Below, in pieces: positions 8,020-16,878 of a stretch of 64,000 nt of DNA. Numbering within the stretch: position 1 is the first letter of the stretch; every line of letters starts with the position of its first letter. The stretch comes from Aquimarina rhabdastrellae (lineage in GTDB: Bacteria > Bacteroidota > Bacteroidia > Flavobacteriales > Flavobacteriaceae), in assembly GCA_947387485.1 (NCBI GenBank), contig CANDNT010000005.1:62001-126000 (forward strand), given 5' to 3'. The position numbers and the translations under genes were made by a program. The notes beneath the pieces were generated by a model. The model ran no database searches. It worked only from the letters and a program-made list of their open reading frames with translations, and was not told the origin of the DNA.

Positions 8020-8772
8020 ATGGAAAAGAAAGATGATTTTTTGTTTACAACAGGGGTGATAGGTTATCCTATTCTTTTTGTGCTATTAATATGGATCGTT
8101 TATTGGGTTGAAATTCGATTTGATATTTCGTTTAATAGTTTTGGTGTTTACCCTAGAACTATAAAAGGATTAAGAGGAATTATTTTTTCGCCATTTATAC
8201 ATTCTGATTTGAAGCATTTATGGAATAATACGCTCCCTTTGCTAATACTCTCTAGTGCACTGTTTTATTTTTATGATAAGGTAGCTTGGAAAGTTTTAGG
8301 GCTAGGACTATTATTAACGGGAATAATGACATGGATTTTAGGACGACCAGCAAATCATATTGGCGTAAGTGGGGTAATATATATGTTATTTGGCTTTTTA
8401 TTCTTTAAAGGAGTCGTAAGTAAGTATTATCGATTAATAGCATTATCTTTTGTTGTAGTTTTTCTATATGGAAGCATGATGTGGTATATTTTTCCAATAG
8501 AAAAAAAGATATCTTGGGAAGGGCATTTATCTGGATTATTAATAGGAGTAATATTTGCCTTTATTTTTAAACAAGGAATTCATTTACCTAAAAAATATGA
8601 ATGGGAAAGAGAAGACTATAATGAAGAAGAAGATGAATTCTTAAAACATTTTGATGAAAACGGAAATTTTATCGAATTTAAAAATGATATAGAAACAGAA
8701 ATATATGAGTTCAATCAAACTAATACTACAAACAATAGTAAGATTGATATTATATATTTTGAAGAAGAGTAG
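8020..8772 (+). CDS. Rhomboid family intramembrane serine protease
   Basis: A 250-residue membrane protein with about six hydrophobic segments in the first 185 residues and an acidic cytosolic C-terminal tail. The catalytic dyad is visible: the serine of GVSG at Ser117 and His169 in WEGHLSG. The HLWNN segment (His66, Asn69, Asn70) supplies the oxyanion-hole residues usual in rhomboids. The tail (about 190-250) is Glu/Asp-rich, as in several flavobacterial homologues. It cleaves transmembrane substrates within the bilayer; the substrates are unknown. It is convergent with rlmB, with only 7 nt between the stops. Confidence 0.93.
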   Translation: MEKKDDFLFTTGVIGYPILFVLLIWIVYWVEIRFDISFNSFGVYPRTIKGLRGIIFSPFIHSDLKHLWNNTLPLLILSSALFYFYDKVAWKVLGLGLLLTGIMTWILGRPANHIGVSGVIYMLFGFLFFKGVVSKYYRLIALSFVVVFLYGSMMWYIFPIEKKISWEGHLSGLLIGVIFAFIFKQGIHLPKKYEWEREDYNEEEDEFLKHFDENGNFIEFKNDIETEIYEFNQTNTTNNSKIDIIYFEEE

Positions 8773-8779
8773 AAAGTAA

Positions 8780-9517
8780 TTAAGACATACGTTGCCTAAT
8801 TACTTCATAAAGAAAAGCACCACATGCAACAGATACATTAAGAGAAGCTATTTCTCCTAACATAGGAAGTTTAGCGCTATCATTAACCAATTTTAAAACA
8901 GAATTAGAGACACCTTTTCCTTCACTTCCCATAACAATAGCTGTCGGAATTTTAAAGTCTACATCATATAAGGTTTGAGATGCTTTTTCTGATGCAGCTA
9001 CTACATTTATCCCAGAACCTTGTAGATAAAATAGAGCATCTTTGATATGATCAACTTTACAAATAGGGATTTTAAAAATGGCTCCAGTAGATGTTTTTAC
9101 GGTATCAGCATTAACAGGAGCACCACCTTTTTTTTGAATAATGATTCCGTTTACTCCTGTACATTCAGCCGTACGAATAATTGCTCCAAAATTACGTACG
9201 TCGGATAATTGATCTAGTAATAGAAACAAAGGAGTTTTTCCAGATTCGAGTGTAGATAAAACTAAATCTTCTAGATTATGAAAATCGATAGGAGAGGTAT
9301 AGGCTACAGCTCCTTGATGATTCTTTTTAGTTAATTTATTTAGTTTTTCAACAGGAACATATGATACAGTTAAGTTTTGTGATTTGATAAGTTGCATTAA
9401 TTGTTTAGCTAAATCACCTTGAAGTCCTTTTTGTACAAAGACTTTATCAATAGTTTTTCCAGCATTTATAGCTTCAATAATTGCACGTATTCCAAAAAGT
9501 AAAGTATCATTTTTCAT
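8780..9517 (-). CDS. rlmB: 23S rRNA (guanosine-2251-2'-O)-methyltransferase RlmB
   Basis: A SpoU-type SPOUT methyltransferase that methylates G2251 in the peptidyl-transferase P loop. The N-terminal substrate-binding domain (about 1-75) begins with LFGIRAIIEAI. The C-terminal knot domain has all three motifs: the Asn-Arg region (DVRNFGAIIRTAE), MGSEGKGVS and LNVSVACGAFLYE. I chose the ATG at 9517 (245 aa) over an in-frame ATG at 9550 because the family starts at MKNDTLLFG and because a perfect TATATTTG promoter element (9522-9529) lies inside the longer reading frame. Only four bases separate that element from the ATG, suggesting a leaderless message. Confidence 0.93.
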   Translation of the reverse strand: MKNDTLLFGIRAIIEAINAGKTIDKVFVQKGLQGDLAKQLMQLIKSQNLTVSYVPVEKLNKLTKKNHQGAVAYTSPIDFHNLEDLVLSTLESGKTPLFLLLDQLSDVRNFGAIIRTAECTGVNGIIIQKKGGAPVNADTVKTSTGAIFKIPICKVDHIKDALFYLQGSGINVVAASEKASQTLYDVDFKIPTAIVMGSEGKGVSNSVLKLVNDSAKLPMLGEIASLNVSVACGAFLYEVIRQRMS

Positions 9518-9521
9518 GCCG

Positions 9522-9551
9522 CAAATATAGATATAAAAAAAACAACCCAAA
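9522..9551 (-). promoter_or_regulatory. Promoter of rlmB
   Basis: On the minus strand TTTG (9548-9551), an 18-base spacer and TATATTTG (9522-9529) give a complete Bacteroidota promoter. Its -33 part lies inside the terminator hairpin of the neighbouring upstream lipoprotein gene. The ATG follows four bases after the -7 element. Confidence 0.7.
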
Positions 9552-9572
9552 GAAAAACTTCTTTGGGTTGTT
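9541..9572 (-). terminator. Terminator of the 9600-10580 lipoprotein gene
   Basis: A perfect 14-bp stem, AACAACCCAAAGAA (9541-9554) with TTCTTTGGGTTGTT (9559-9572), has a four-base loop. Read on the minus strand a run of six T follows. It ends the lipoprotein transcript directly in front of rlmB and overlaps the rlmB promoter. Confidence 0.85.
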
Positions 9573-9599
9573 TTTAAAAACTAATATATCGGATATATT

Positions 9600-10580
9600 T
9601 TATTGCTTTGTAAATTTATACGATGTTTGAGCCGGACTAGCACAGTCACTTTGAGCATCATCAGTAAAAGTAATAGTAAATCCACTATCATCATTTGGAT
9701 CATAAGTAGTAGAAACTACTGCTGGACCAAACCAATTACCACCATCGCCACAAACACAGTTACTATCTTGTTGAGGAACGATAATTTCTCCACAAACAAA
9801 ATCAATAGTAAATGTATTAGGTGTTGAACAATATAAAGGATAGTTCGAAGTTTGGAAAGATCTAGAAGAACCAGAAGAAGCACTAAGTTCAACGACTGTA
9901 TTATGAGAAAGTGTTGGACCGTCTACAAATGGACTTGTTTGTTCAATTAAATAATTTCCTATAAAAAGATTTTCATCTAATGGACAAGATACAGAACTGG
10001 AATATTCAAATGGCGAGTTAAATACAGGTTGTCCTGTAATCGCACTAGAACTATTGTTATTAGAATACGAATTACCGTCTGTTAAATTTAATACGAATCT
10101 AAATGTGAATATATCAGAAGCTTCAAGATCGGTATCATTTAATCCTAAAGAGTCCATTCCTTCACGTATACCAGTTGAATAAGTTACTTGAGGGAAACCA
10201 TCATTATTAAAAGAAAAAGCTGAGGCATTAATAGTTTCTAATAAAACTTCAGTTTTTGTATTATTAATATCATCAGATTCATCATCTGGTGTACCATTAT
10301 CATCTATAGTATTATCGTTAAATCTAATATAAACTTGAACATTATCAATAAGACTACCATCATTTAATTTATCGTGTTCTTCTAATGTAACAGAAAATAG
10401 AGAACTATCTAAATCAAGTAAGTTTACATCAAATGAAGATTCTATTGTTTTTAAATATCCTCCATTAATTTGAATATCATCAGAAGTTAGAGGACTTGGT
10501 ACTTTTTCATCATCAGTACATCCAGTAAGGATTAACATGCTACTTAGAAATGTAGAGTATAATATGTGTTTAAATTTCAT
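9600..10580 (-). CDS. Lipoprotein, second of two tandem paralogues downstream of SusCD
   Basis: A 326-residue lipoprotein with a signal ending in LTGC (lipidated Cys21) followed by Thr-Asp-Asp, an acidic sequence compatible with the export-to-surface signals of Bacteroidota. Residues about 22-200 align closely with the neighbouring gene at 10700-11692 (shared segments VTLEEHDKLNDGSLIDNVQVY, with one change, and NGTPDDESDDI), whereas the last 120 residues differ strongly. The C-terminal half has about five cysteines. By position it corresponds to SusE/SusF-type accessory lipoproteins that bind ligand at the cell surface, but I see no binding motif and the ligand is unknown. It is flanked by terminators on both sides. 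Confidence 0.8.
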   Translation of the reverse strand: MKFKHILYSTFLSSMLILTGCTDDEKVPSPLTSDDIQINGGYLKTIESSFDVNLLDLDSSLFSVTLEEHDKLNDGSLIDNVQVYIRFNDNTIDDNGTPDDESDDINNTKTEVLLETINASAFSFNNDGFPQVTYSTGIREGMDSLGLNDTDLEASDIFTFRFVLNLTDGNSYSNNNSSSAITGQPVFNSPFEYSSSVSCPLDENLFIGNYLIEQTSPFVDGPTLSHNTVVELSASSGSSRSFQTSNYPLYCSTPNTFTIDFVCGEIIVPQQDSNCVCGDGGNWFGPAVVSTTYDPNDDSGFTITFTDDAQSDCASPAQTSYKFTKQ

Positions 10581-10625
10581 TCTATTGAGAATTTATAAAT
10601 AGGTTTAGTTGCAATTTATAAAAAA

Positions 10626-10666
10626 AAACATCCCAATACAATAAATATATTGTTACTGGGATGTTT
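10626..10666 (-). terminator. Terminator between the two paralogous lipoprotein genes
   Basis: AAACATCCCA (10626-10635) pairs with TGGGATGTTT (10657-10666), with a second ACAATA/TATTGT stem inside. On the minus strand a T run follows. It closes the SusC-SusD-lipoprotein transcript, so the downstream copy is partly or fully uncoupled. Confidence 0.8.
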
Positions 10667-10699
10667 ATAATATTAATAAACAATGTTTATATCAAACAA

Positions 10700-11692
10700 T
10701 TATTGTTTAGTAAATCTTAGTGTAACTAACAAATTAGCAGATCCACCACAGTCAGCAGTGTTTTCTGATAAGTTAACTTCTACAACACCGTCATCCTGGA
10801 AAGTAGTATCAAATTGTGTAAATACATCAGGAGTATTCAATGTTATAAGTTCAGCTTGAGTACAAGTAAGACCTGTACTTTGATTATCATCCCATATAAT
10901 ATTTCCACAAACTAGAGTCATACTATAATTGTTGACAGTACCAAAGTTGAACCAGTTTCCATCAAATCTTCTTACTGTTGGGTTATTCGGATCCGCTGTA
11001 ACTTCTACGATTCCGTCAAATACAGTTCCAAATCCTCCTGGATTTGTATTAATTACTTGATAAGTACCTGTAAAGAAATCAGGCTCATCAAAAATACAAA
11101 CTACAGAACCAGAATACTCAAATGGAGAGTTAAATACTGGTTGACCTAAAATACTAGCAGCACTATTAGAGTTAGTATAAGAAGTACCATCGGTAAGATT
11201 TAATACAAATCTATAGAAAAATAAGTCAGATCCATCTATATCAGCATCAGCTAATCCTAAAGCATCCATTGCATCTCTAACCCCACTAGTATAAGTTACT
11301 TGAGGAAAACCACTTTGGTTAATAGAAAAACTTGATCCTGGAACTGTCTCAAGTAACATTTCAGCTTTAGTGTTATCAATGTCATCAGATTCATCATCAG
11401 GAGTACCATTGTCATCGATTGTTAAATCTGAAAAACGGATATATACTTGAACATTATCAATTAAACTACCATCATTTAATCGGTCATGTTCTTCTAAAGT
11501 AACTGAAAACTCAGAGGAATCAATATTGAATAAGTCTACTACAAAAGATGACTCTAATGTTTTTAAGTAAGCTCCATTTACTTCAATATCAGATGCTTGT
11601 AACGGATCTGGAATTTTTTCGTCATCAGAACAACCTGTAAGCATTAAAGCTGTACTAAGTAGTCCCGTATATAATATATTCTTTAAATTCAT
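10700..11692 (-). CDS. Lipoprotein, first of two tandem paralogues, SusCD operon
   Basis: A 330-residue lipoprotein with its lipobox at LTGC (Cys21) and an acidic Ser-Asp-Asp next to it. Its N-terminal 200 residues are nearly the same as in the gene at 9600-10580, including the Asp-rich segment DNGTPDDESDDI, which could bind calcium. The C-terminal third is different from that of its paralogue. It begins 17 nt after the SusD stop, so it belongs to the SusC-SusD operon. A surface ligand-binding or accessory role by analogy with SusE/SusF is an inference from position. Confidence 0.82.
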   Translation of the reverse strand: MNLKNILYTGLLSTALMLTGCSDDEKIPDPLQASDIEVNGAYLKTLESSFVVDLFNIDSSEFSVTLEEHDRLNDGSLIDNVQVYIRFSDLTIDDNGTPDDESDDIDNTKAEMLLETVPGSSFSINQSGFPQVTYTSGVRDAMDALGLADADIDGSDLFFYRFVLNLTDGTSYTNSNSAASILGQPVFNSPFEYSGSVVCIFDEPDFFTGTYQVINTNPGGFGTVFDGIVEVTADPNNPTVRRFDGNWFNFGTVNNYSMTLVCGNIIWDDNQSTGLTCTQAELITLNTPDVFTQFDTTFQDDGVVEVNLSENTADCGGSANLLVTLRFTKQ

Positions 11693-11709
11693 AATCCTTT
11701 TATTGTTAA

Positions 11710-13395
11710 TTAATTAATAAAGTTAGCTGGGTTTGTATCCCAGAAAATCTGCTCAGTTCTTAGCTTTTGATTAGCATTAGAATTCCTGTTTACATATGCA
11801 GCAGGATATAAAGCAGATCTATAGAAATCACCTGGGTTAGGTGTTATAGATGGACCTAAATTTGAAGGTAAACCAGTTCTTCTATAAAAATTGTACATTT
11901 CTAAACCATTACCAAAAGAAGCAATATAATATTCTTTAGCTAAGATAGCCATTTTTCCTTCATCGGAAGCAGCATTATATTGTGAAGTAACATAAGAAAC
12001 ATAAGTGTTTCCTGAAATTGGTCCTTCTCCAGAAACAGCTTCTACTTTGTTAAAACTATTAGTGATACCATTAGTGATATGAGTTAATGCATCACCTGGT
12101 AGACCTAGAGCTAATACAGCTTCAGCTTTCATGAAATCTGTAAAGAAACTAGTAATGATAGGTGTAATTCCTCTACCTCTTAGACCATCTTCTCCATCGT
12201 TTTGAACAGCTCCAGCGCTACCGTCGTCAAAAGATCCTCCAGCAGGATAAACTCCATATACTGTTCTTTTACCTTGATCTGGTGGAATCCCTTCCGCTTG
12301 TAGATGATCTCTACCCCAGAATCCTCTTGCAGCATCAGCTGTACAGAAAGGAACACTAGCAGTTACATCACTATATTGAGAAGTTACTGTTAAGAAGTGA
12401 GAAGGAGTAGCTGTAGTAGCACATTGTAATGTAAAGTTATCTTCGTTAGTAGCATCTAAATCTTGTCTAAAGAAATAATAAGGAGTACGAGGATCTTCAA
12501 CAGCTTTTTCTCCTATGAGAGTCCACATATAATAATTAGAAACATAAGATCCTCCAGGGTTATTCTCATAGAATAACGCATATGCAGGATGTCTATTATC
12601 AGGATTTACTCTATTATCTCCATAATTTAATTGCCAATCTTCTTCAGGAGTATCAATCAAATCATTTTCTGTAAGTAATGCTTGAACTTCAGTAGCTATA
12701 TTTCTATTAATAGCTTGACCATTCAATCTAGCGTTAATTAGAGCTCTTAATTTTAAAGTTTTAGCTGCAGTTATCCAACGAGGCATTTTGTCTTCATCAA
12801 CATCGCCTTCACCATAGAATAAATCTACTTCAGGAAGAGATGATGGAGTTTCTCCTAAAAGAGTGATAGCCTCATCTAATTCTGTTAAAGCAGCCATATA
12901 TACAGCTGTTTGATCATCTGCACTTGGATTTAAATTATCGTTTCCGAGAATTGCTTCAGAATATGGTACATCTCCAAAAAGGTCAACTAAAGTAAAAAGA
13001 ACGTAAGCTTTCATAACTTTAGAGGCTCCTAAGTGATAAGATAAACCTTCACTTTCTGCAAGAGGTTGTAAAGTTTGAACATCTTGTAAAACATCTGCAT
13101 ATGCACTTTCCCATATAGCATCAAAACTAGAAGGAACAAATGCTTCATCATAAGTGTCTCCACCTACAGCAGCATGCATTCTCGTAGCTTGTGCTGCAAA
13201 TGAATTGTAATCTGCAGCATTTGCTATAAAACCGTAAAATGATAACTGAATATTGTTAAATAAAAAGTTAGGATCAAGTTGATCTTGAGCGACTTGGTTT
13301 GGACTCTCAGTGAGATCAAGTTCAGTTGTTTCACATGATGCGATAACACCGGCACCAATTAATGCGAAACATATATTTTTAAATATTTTTTTCAT
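11710..13395 (-). CDS. SusD/RagB family nutrient-binding outer membrane lipoprotein
   Basis: A 561-residue SusD-like protein with lipobox IASC (Cys21). The N-terminal helical region has the typical SusD segments (FLFNNIQLSFYGF, then YADVLQDVQTL and the TPR-like helices around AKVMKAYVLFTLVDLFGDVPYSEA, here with GASK in front). The C-terminal region ends in YPAAYVNRNSNA and TEQIFWDTNP. SusD proteins form the lid over the SusC barrel and capture the nutrient outside the cell. The gene follows the SusC gene by 17 nt. No carbohydrate-active enzyme or peptidase lies nearby, so the ligand cannot be deduced. The sequence is of the 'nutrient-binding' subtype often linked to peptides or unknown substrates. 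Confidence 0.92.
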   Translation of the reverse strand: MKKIFKNICFALIGAGVIASCETTELDLTESPNQVAQDQLDPNFLFNNIQLSFYGFIANAADYNSFAAQATRMHAAVGGDTYDEAFVPSSFDAIWESAYADVLQDVQTLQPLAESEGLSYHLGASKVMKAYVLFTLVDLFGDVPYSEAILGNDNLNPSADDQTAVYMAALTELDEAITLLGETPSSLPEVDLFYGEGDVDEDKMPRWITAAKTLKLRALINARLNGQAINRNIATEVQALLTENDLIDTPEEDWQLNYGDNRVNPDNRHPAYALFYENNPGGSYVSNYYMWTLIGEKAVEDPRTPYYFFRQDLDATNEDNFTLQCATTATPSHFLTVTSQYSDVTASVPFCTADAARGFWGRDHLQAEGIPPDQGKRTVYGVYPAGGSFDDGSAGAVQNDGEDGLRGRGITPIITSFFTDFMKAEAVLALGLPGDALTHITNGITNSFNKVEAVSGEGPISGNTYVSYVTSQYNAASDEGKMAILAKEYYIASFGNGLEMYNFYRRTGLPSNLGPSITPNPGDFYRSALYPAAYVNRNSNANQKLRTEQIFWDTNPANFIN

Positions 13396-13412
13396 GATTT
13401 AATTCTTTATTA

Positions 13413-16400
13413 TTAGAATGTCATAGTTAAGTTAAATCCATATCTTTTTGATGTTGGACCAGTTAAATAATCAAATCCTTGACCATTACCTACACCTAAA
13501 CTAATAACTTCTGGATCAAAATTAATATGCTCAGGGAAATTAAAGGCTTTAAACCATAAATTTTGCCCAATAACAGATAAAGAAATACTTCCAAATGGAG
13601 TTTTATCTAAAAATCTTTCAGGGAATTTATAAGATAAAGAAATTTCTCTTAAACGTAAAGTTGTTCCATCATAAACAGCTCTTTCATTGATTCCTCCTGC
13701 TGATGCAACACCAATATTATCAAAATATAAATCTGTAGCATTAATTTGGATATCATTAGGAGTACCATCTTGTTTAACACCTGGTAAGATGAAGGTTTGA
13801 GTTCTATCAAAATTTGTATCCTCAGTTAATCCTCTAGCAATTAAAGCACCAGCTGTAGTTGAATAAATATCACCTCCGTGTACATATTCCCATTGCATTC
13901 CTAATCCAAATCCTTTATATGATAAATTGTTAATTACAGTAGCTCTCCAGTCAGCATTAGGATCACCTATAATAGCATTTTCTTGTGCAGTAACATAGTT
14001 TCCATTATTACCCACAATTCTATTTCCATTTGCATCACGTGCATAAGTTGTTCCATATAATACACCATAAGCTTCACCAGCTATAGCTGCATTACCAAGT
14101 GTATCAAAACCTGCGATGATTTCAAGATCAGAATTAGCTCCTAAATCCTCAACAATATTTTCGTTAATTGTGTACTGTCCAGAGATATCCCATCTAAAAT
14201 CATCTTTATCATTTCCTCTAATAGGAGTAAAACCAAAACCAACTTCAATACCTTGGTTAGAAACTTCTGCAATATTATCTGAAGTTACTGTATATCCAGT
14301 TGTTGGGTCAAGAAGTCTATTGTTTAAGATTAAGTCAGTTGAACGTTTGTCATAAACAGATAAATCAAGAGAAACTCTATTGTCAAATAGCTTGGCTTCA
14401 ATACCAGCTTCTAATTCAGTAATTAATTCAGGCTTTAAAGCTAGGTTACCTAATCTATCATTTTGAGATAAGGTATTAACTACTGTACCTCCATCTGGAT
14501 TTGGATCAATAAATACGTTTGTACCACTATCAAGTCCTACTACAGTAGAATATGGATTTGGGAATCCTGCAGATGAACCATAACCTAATCTTACTTTTAA
14601 GTAATTGATAGTTTTATTTCCTCTAAGTGCTTCAATAGCTGAAGTTGGTACAAATGATAAACTAGCAGATGGATAGAAAATTGAACGAGTATCTGGTTGT
14701 AAAGAAGAATACCAATCATTTCTACCTGCTACATTTAAGAATAAGTAATTAGAATAGTCTATTGTAGCAGATGCGTAAAGACCAAGAGTATTAAACTCTC
14801 TATAATCACTAAAGCCTGTAGTTTCTTGGAAGTTATCATGTCTGATTAATCCAAATACGAATTGTTGAGTACTAGTTGTTAAATCTCTAGAACGTTCTTC
14901 TCTTCTTGGGTTAAAACCAACAGTACCAGATAGATTCCAAGAATCACTTAAATCTTTATTGAAGTTAGCACTAAACGTATGATCCCATACAGTATTACTA
15001 ACAATGAATGTTCTTAATATACCATTTGGTACTTGAGGACCTCCTTTATTTACAAAACGATCTTCATCTTGTACATATGAATCTAAAGATAGTCTATAGC
15101 TTAAATTTAACCAATCATTAACTTCATATAGTGCACTAACATTTCCGAAAAATCTTCTTGTATCTTCAATATTACTTGCATATCTCTGAGTCCATCTTGG
15201 GTTTACAATATCGTTACCCGTTCTATAATAAACACTTTCGTTTGTTATTGGGTTTTCAAATGGTAAATTGAATAAATCAACACTACGAGGTGTATATAAA
15301 ATATTTGCGAATAAAGATGCATTACCTGCAGTAGTATTACTACCAAAACCAGCAGAAGTTGGTGGTGTTACTAGATCAGTTAACACATAGTTAAATGAAC
15401 TACTAATAGTAAATTTGTTAGATAGTTTTGTACTACCACCAGCACTAATATTAAAACGCTTATACTTATTACCTTCGATAAATCCTTCATCGTCAGTATT
15501 ACCTACACTAACATTATAAGATGATTTTTCATTACCTGAAGATACAGATAAAGATGTAGTAACAACACTACCAGTCTTAAAGAATGGCTTTACGTTATCG
15601 TAAGGTCTATATTCATAACGAGCTCCTTGAAATTCAGGAAAAACAGAATTTAAATCAGCTCTATCATAAGGGTGAGCTATAGTTCCGTCAGCAGCTACAC
15701 CATCACCAACTCTTCTATCGGTAAAGTGAGCTCCCCAGTTAGAGAATGCTGGAGAAGCAGTTTGGTTAAATCCATTACCATAACTATCTTGATAATCAGG
15801 TAAGTCAGAGATTTGGTTAGCGAAATAAGATTGATTCAATGTAATCTCAAATTTCTTATTAGCACCACCTTGTGCAGAACCAGATTTTGTAGTTACTAAA
15901 ACTACCCCGTTACGTCCTGCTTGACCATATAAAGTTGTTGCACTTAATCCCTTTAAGATAGAGATCTCTGCAATATTATTTGGATCAATATCTAAGAATC
16001 TACTCGATGCAGAAGCTCCACCTGTAGTAAAGTTTTCTGATGAGTTAGAATCTGAGTTAAATGGTACACCATCAACTACGAATAGAGGCTGGTTACTACC
16101 ATTAATAGAAGAATAACCTCTAATAATAATGTTTGTACCAGTACCAGAAAGACCAGATGTTTGAGTAATGTTTACCCCAGGAGCTTTACCTGTAAGAGAT
16201 CTTACAACATCTGTTTGAGGTTGTGAAGCAATATCGTCTGCAGCAATTGTTGCTACAGCATAACCTAAAGCTTTTTTCTCCCTCTTAATTCCTTGAGCTG
16301 TTACTACTACTTCTTCTAATTCGGCAGCAGAAGCAGCTAATTGTACATTTATTGTGTTACTGCTACTTACAGTAACTTCTTTTGTTGTAAAACCAACGTA

Positions 16401-16622
16401 ACTAAATGTGATTATTGCTCCATTAGCAGCTTTGATAGAGTAATTTCCATCAAAATCACTTTGAGTTCCGTTAGCAGTACCTTTAACAACGATATTTACT
16501 CCTGGTAAAGGGACTCCACTGTCGTCCGTAACATTACCTGAGATCGTCTTTTCTTGTGCAAAAGCTAGCTGCACAACAAACGCTAGTAATAGCGTTAAAA
16601 TTCCACTAAACTTTGTTCTCAT
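13413..16622 (-). CDS. SusC/RagA family TonB-linked outer membrane transporter
   Basis: A 1069-residue TonB-dependent transporter. Signal peptide about 1-22 (VQLAFAQ); carboxypeptidase-D-like regulatory domain about 24-105 with VTDDSGVPLPGVNIVVKGT; a TonB-box-like EEVVVTAQG near 105-113; the plug domain with PLFVVDGVPF and the SusC signature LYGQAGRNGVVLVTTKSG; and a 22-strand barrel ending in aromatic F (LTMTF). It moves the ligand caught by SusD across the outer membrane using TonB/ExbBD energy. It is first in the operon and has a candidate promoter at 16651-16681. No regulator (hybrid two-component, ECF sigma/anti-sigma) sits beside it. Confidence 0.95.
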   Translation of the reverse strand: MRTKFSGILTLLLAFVVQLAFAQEKTISGNVTDDSGVPLPGVNIVVKGTANGTQSDFDGNYSIKAANGAIITFSYVGFTTKEVTVSSSNTINVQLAASAAELEEVVVTAQGIKREKKALGYAVATIAADDIASQPQTDVVRSLTGKAPGVNITQTSGLSGTGTNIIIRGYSSINGSNQPLFVVDGVPFNSDSNSSENFTTGGASASSRFLDIDPNNIAEISILKGLSATTLYGQAGRNGVVLVTTKSGSAQGGANKKFEITLNQSYFANQISDLPDYQDSYGNGFNQTASPAFSNWGAHFTDRRVGDGVAADGTIAHPYDRADLNSVFPEFQGARYEYRPYDNVKPFFKTGSVVTTSLSVSSGNEKSSYNVSVGNTDDEGFIEGNKYKRFNISAGGSTKLSNKFTISSSFNYVLTDLVTPPTSAGFGSNTTAGNASLFANILYTPRSVDLFNLPFENPITNESVYYRTGNDIVNPRWTQRYASNIEDTRRFFGNVSALYEVNDWLNLSYRLSLDSYVQDEDRFVNKGGPQVPNGILRTFIVSNTVWDHTFSANFNKDLSDSWNLSGTVGFNPRREERSRDLTTSTQQFVFGLIRHDNFQETTGFSDYREFNTLGLYASATIDYSNYLFLNVAGRNDWYSSLQPDTRSIFYPSASLSFVPTSAIEALRGNKTINYLKVRLGYGSSAGFPNPYSTVVGLDSGTNVFIDPNPDGGTVVNTLSQNDRLGNLALKPELITELEAGIEAKLFDNRVSLDLSVYDKRSTDLILNNRLLDPTTGYTVTSDNIAEVSNQGIEVGFGFTPIRGNDKDDFRWDISGQYTINENIVEDLGANSDLEIIAGFDTLGNAAIAGEAYGVLYGTTYARDANGNRIVGNNGNYVTAQENAIIGDPNADWRATVINNLSYKGFGLGMQWEYVHGGDIYSTTAGALIARGLTEDTNFDRTQTFILPGVKQDGTPNDIQINATDLYFDNIGVASAGGINERAVYDGTTLRLREISLSYKFPERFLDKTPFGSISLSVIGQNLWFKAFNFPEHINFDPEVISLGVGNGQGFDYLTGPTSKRYGFNLTMTF

Positions 16623-16650
16623 TTTATAATTTGTTTGAATTAACCGGTCT

Positions 16651-16681
16651 CAAAAATCATAATAATATCTTAATAAAACAA
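16651..16681 (-). promoter_or_regulatory. Candidate promoter of the SusCD operon
   Basis: On the minus strand TTG (16679-16681), a 20-base spacer and GATTTTTG (16651-16658), one base off TAnnTTTG. The leader would be about 22-28 nt before the ATG at 16622. Confidence 0.4.
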
Positions 16682-16878
16682 CTTTTTGTCATTAAAATTT
16701 AAATTATTGCAGGCGTTCTATTAATAAATTGTAAAGATTGTTGATGATTTATTAAAGATAATTTAGTGAAGGATTTGTTTTTTTTATGTAATTGTAAGGT
16801 GATTGATATTTAGTGATTTATGTGTTTGTGAAGTTGCTTGAACTTTGTGTTTATCTTAGATTAGACTGTTTTAGTGTT

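Noticed and set aside
9518..9550. Longer start for rlmB
   Set aside because: The -7 promoter element lies within the extension, and the family starts at MKNDTLLFG.
14116..14355. Open frame on the plus strand inside the SusC gene
   Set aside because: Antisense shadow of a strongly conserved coding region; no promoter, and no recognisable product.
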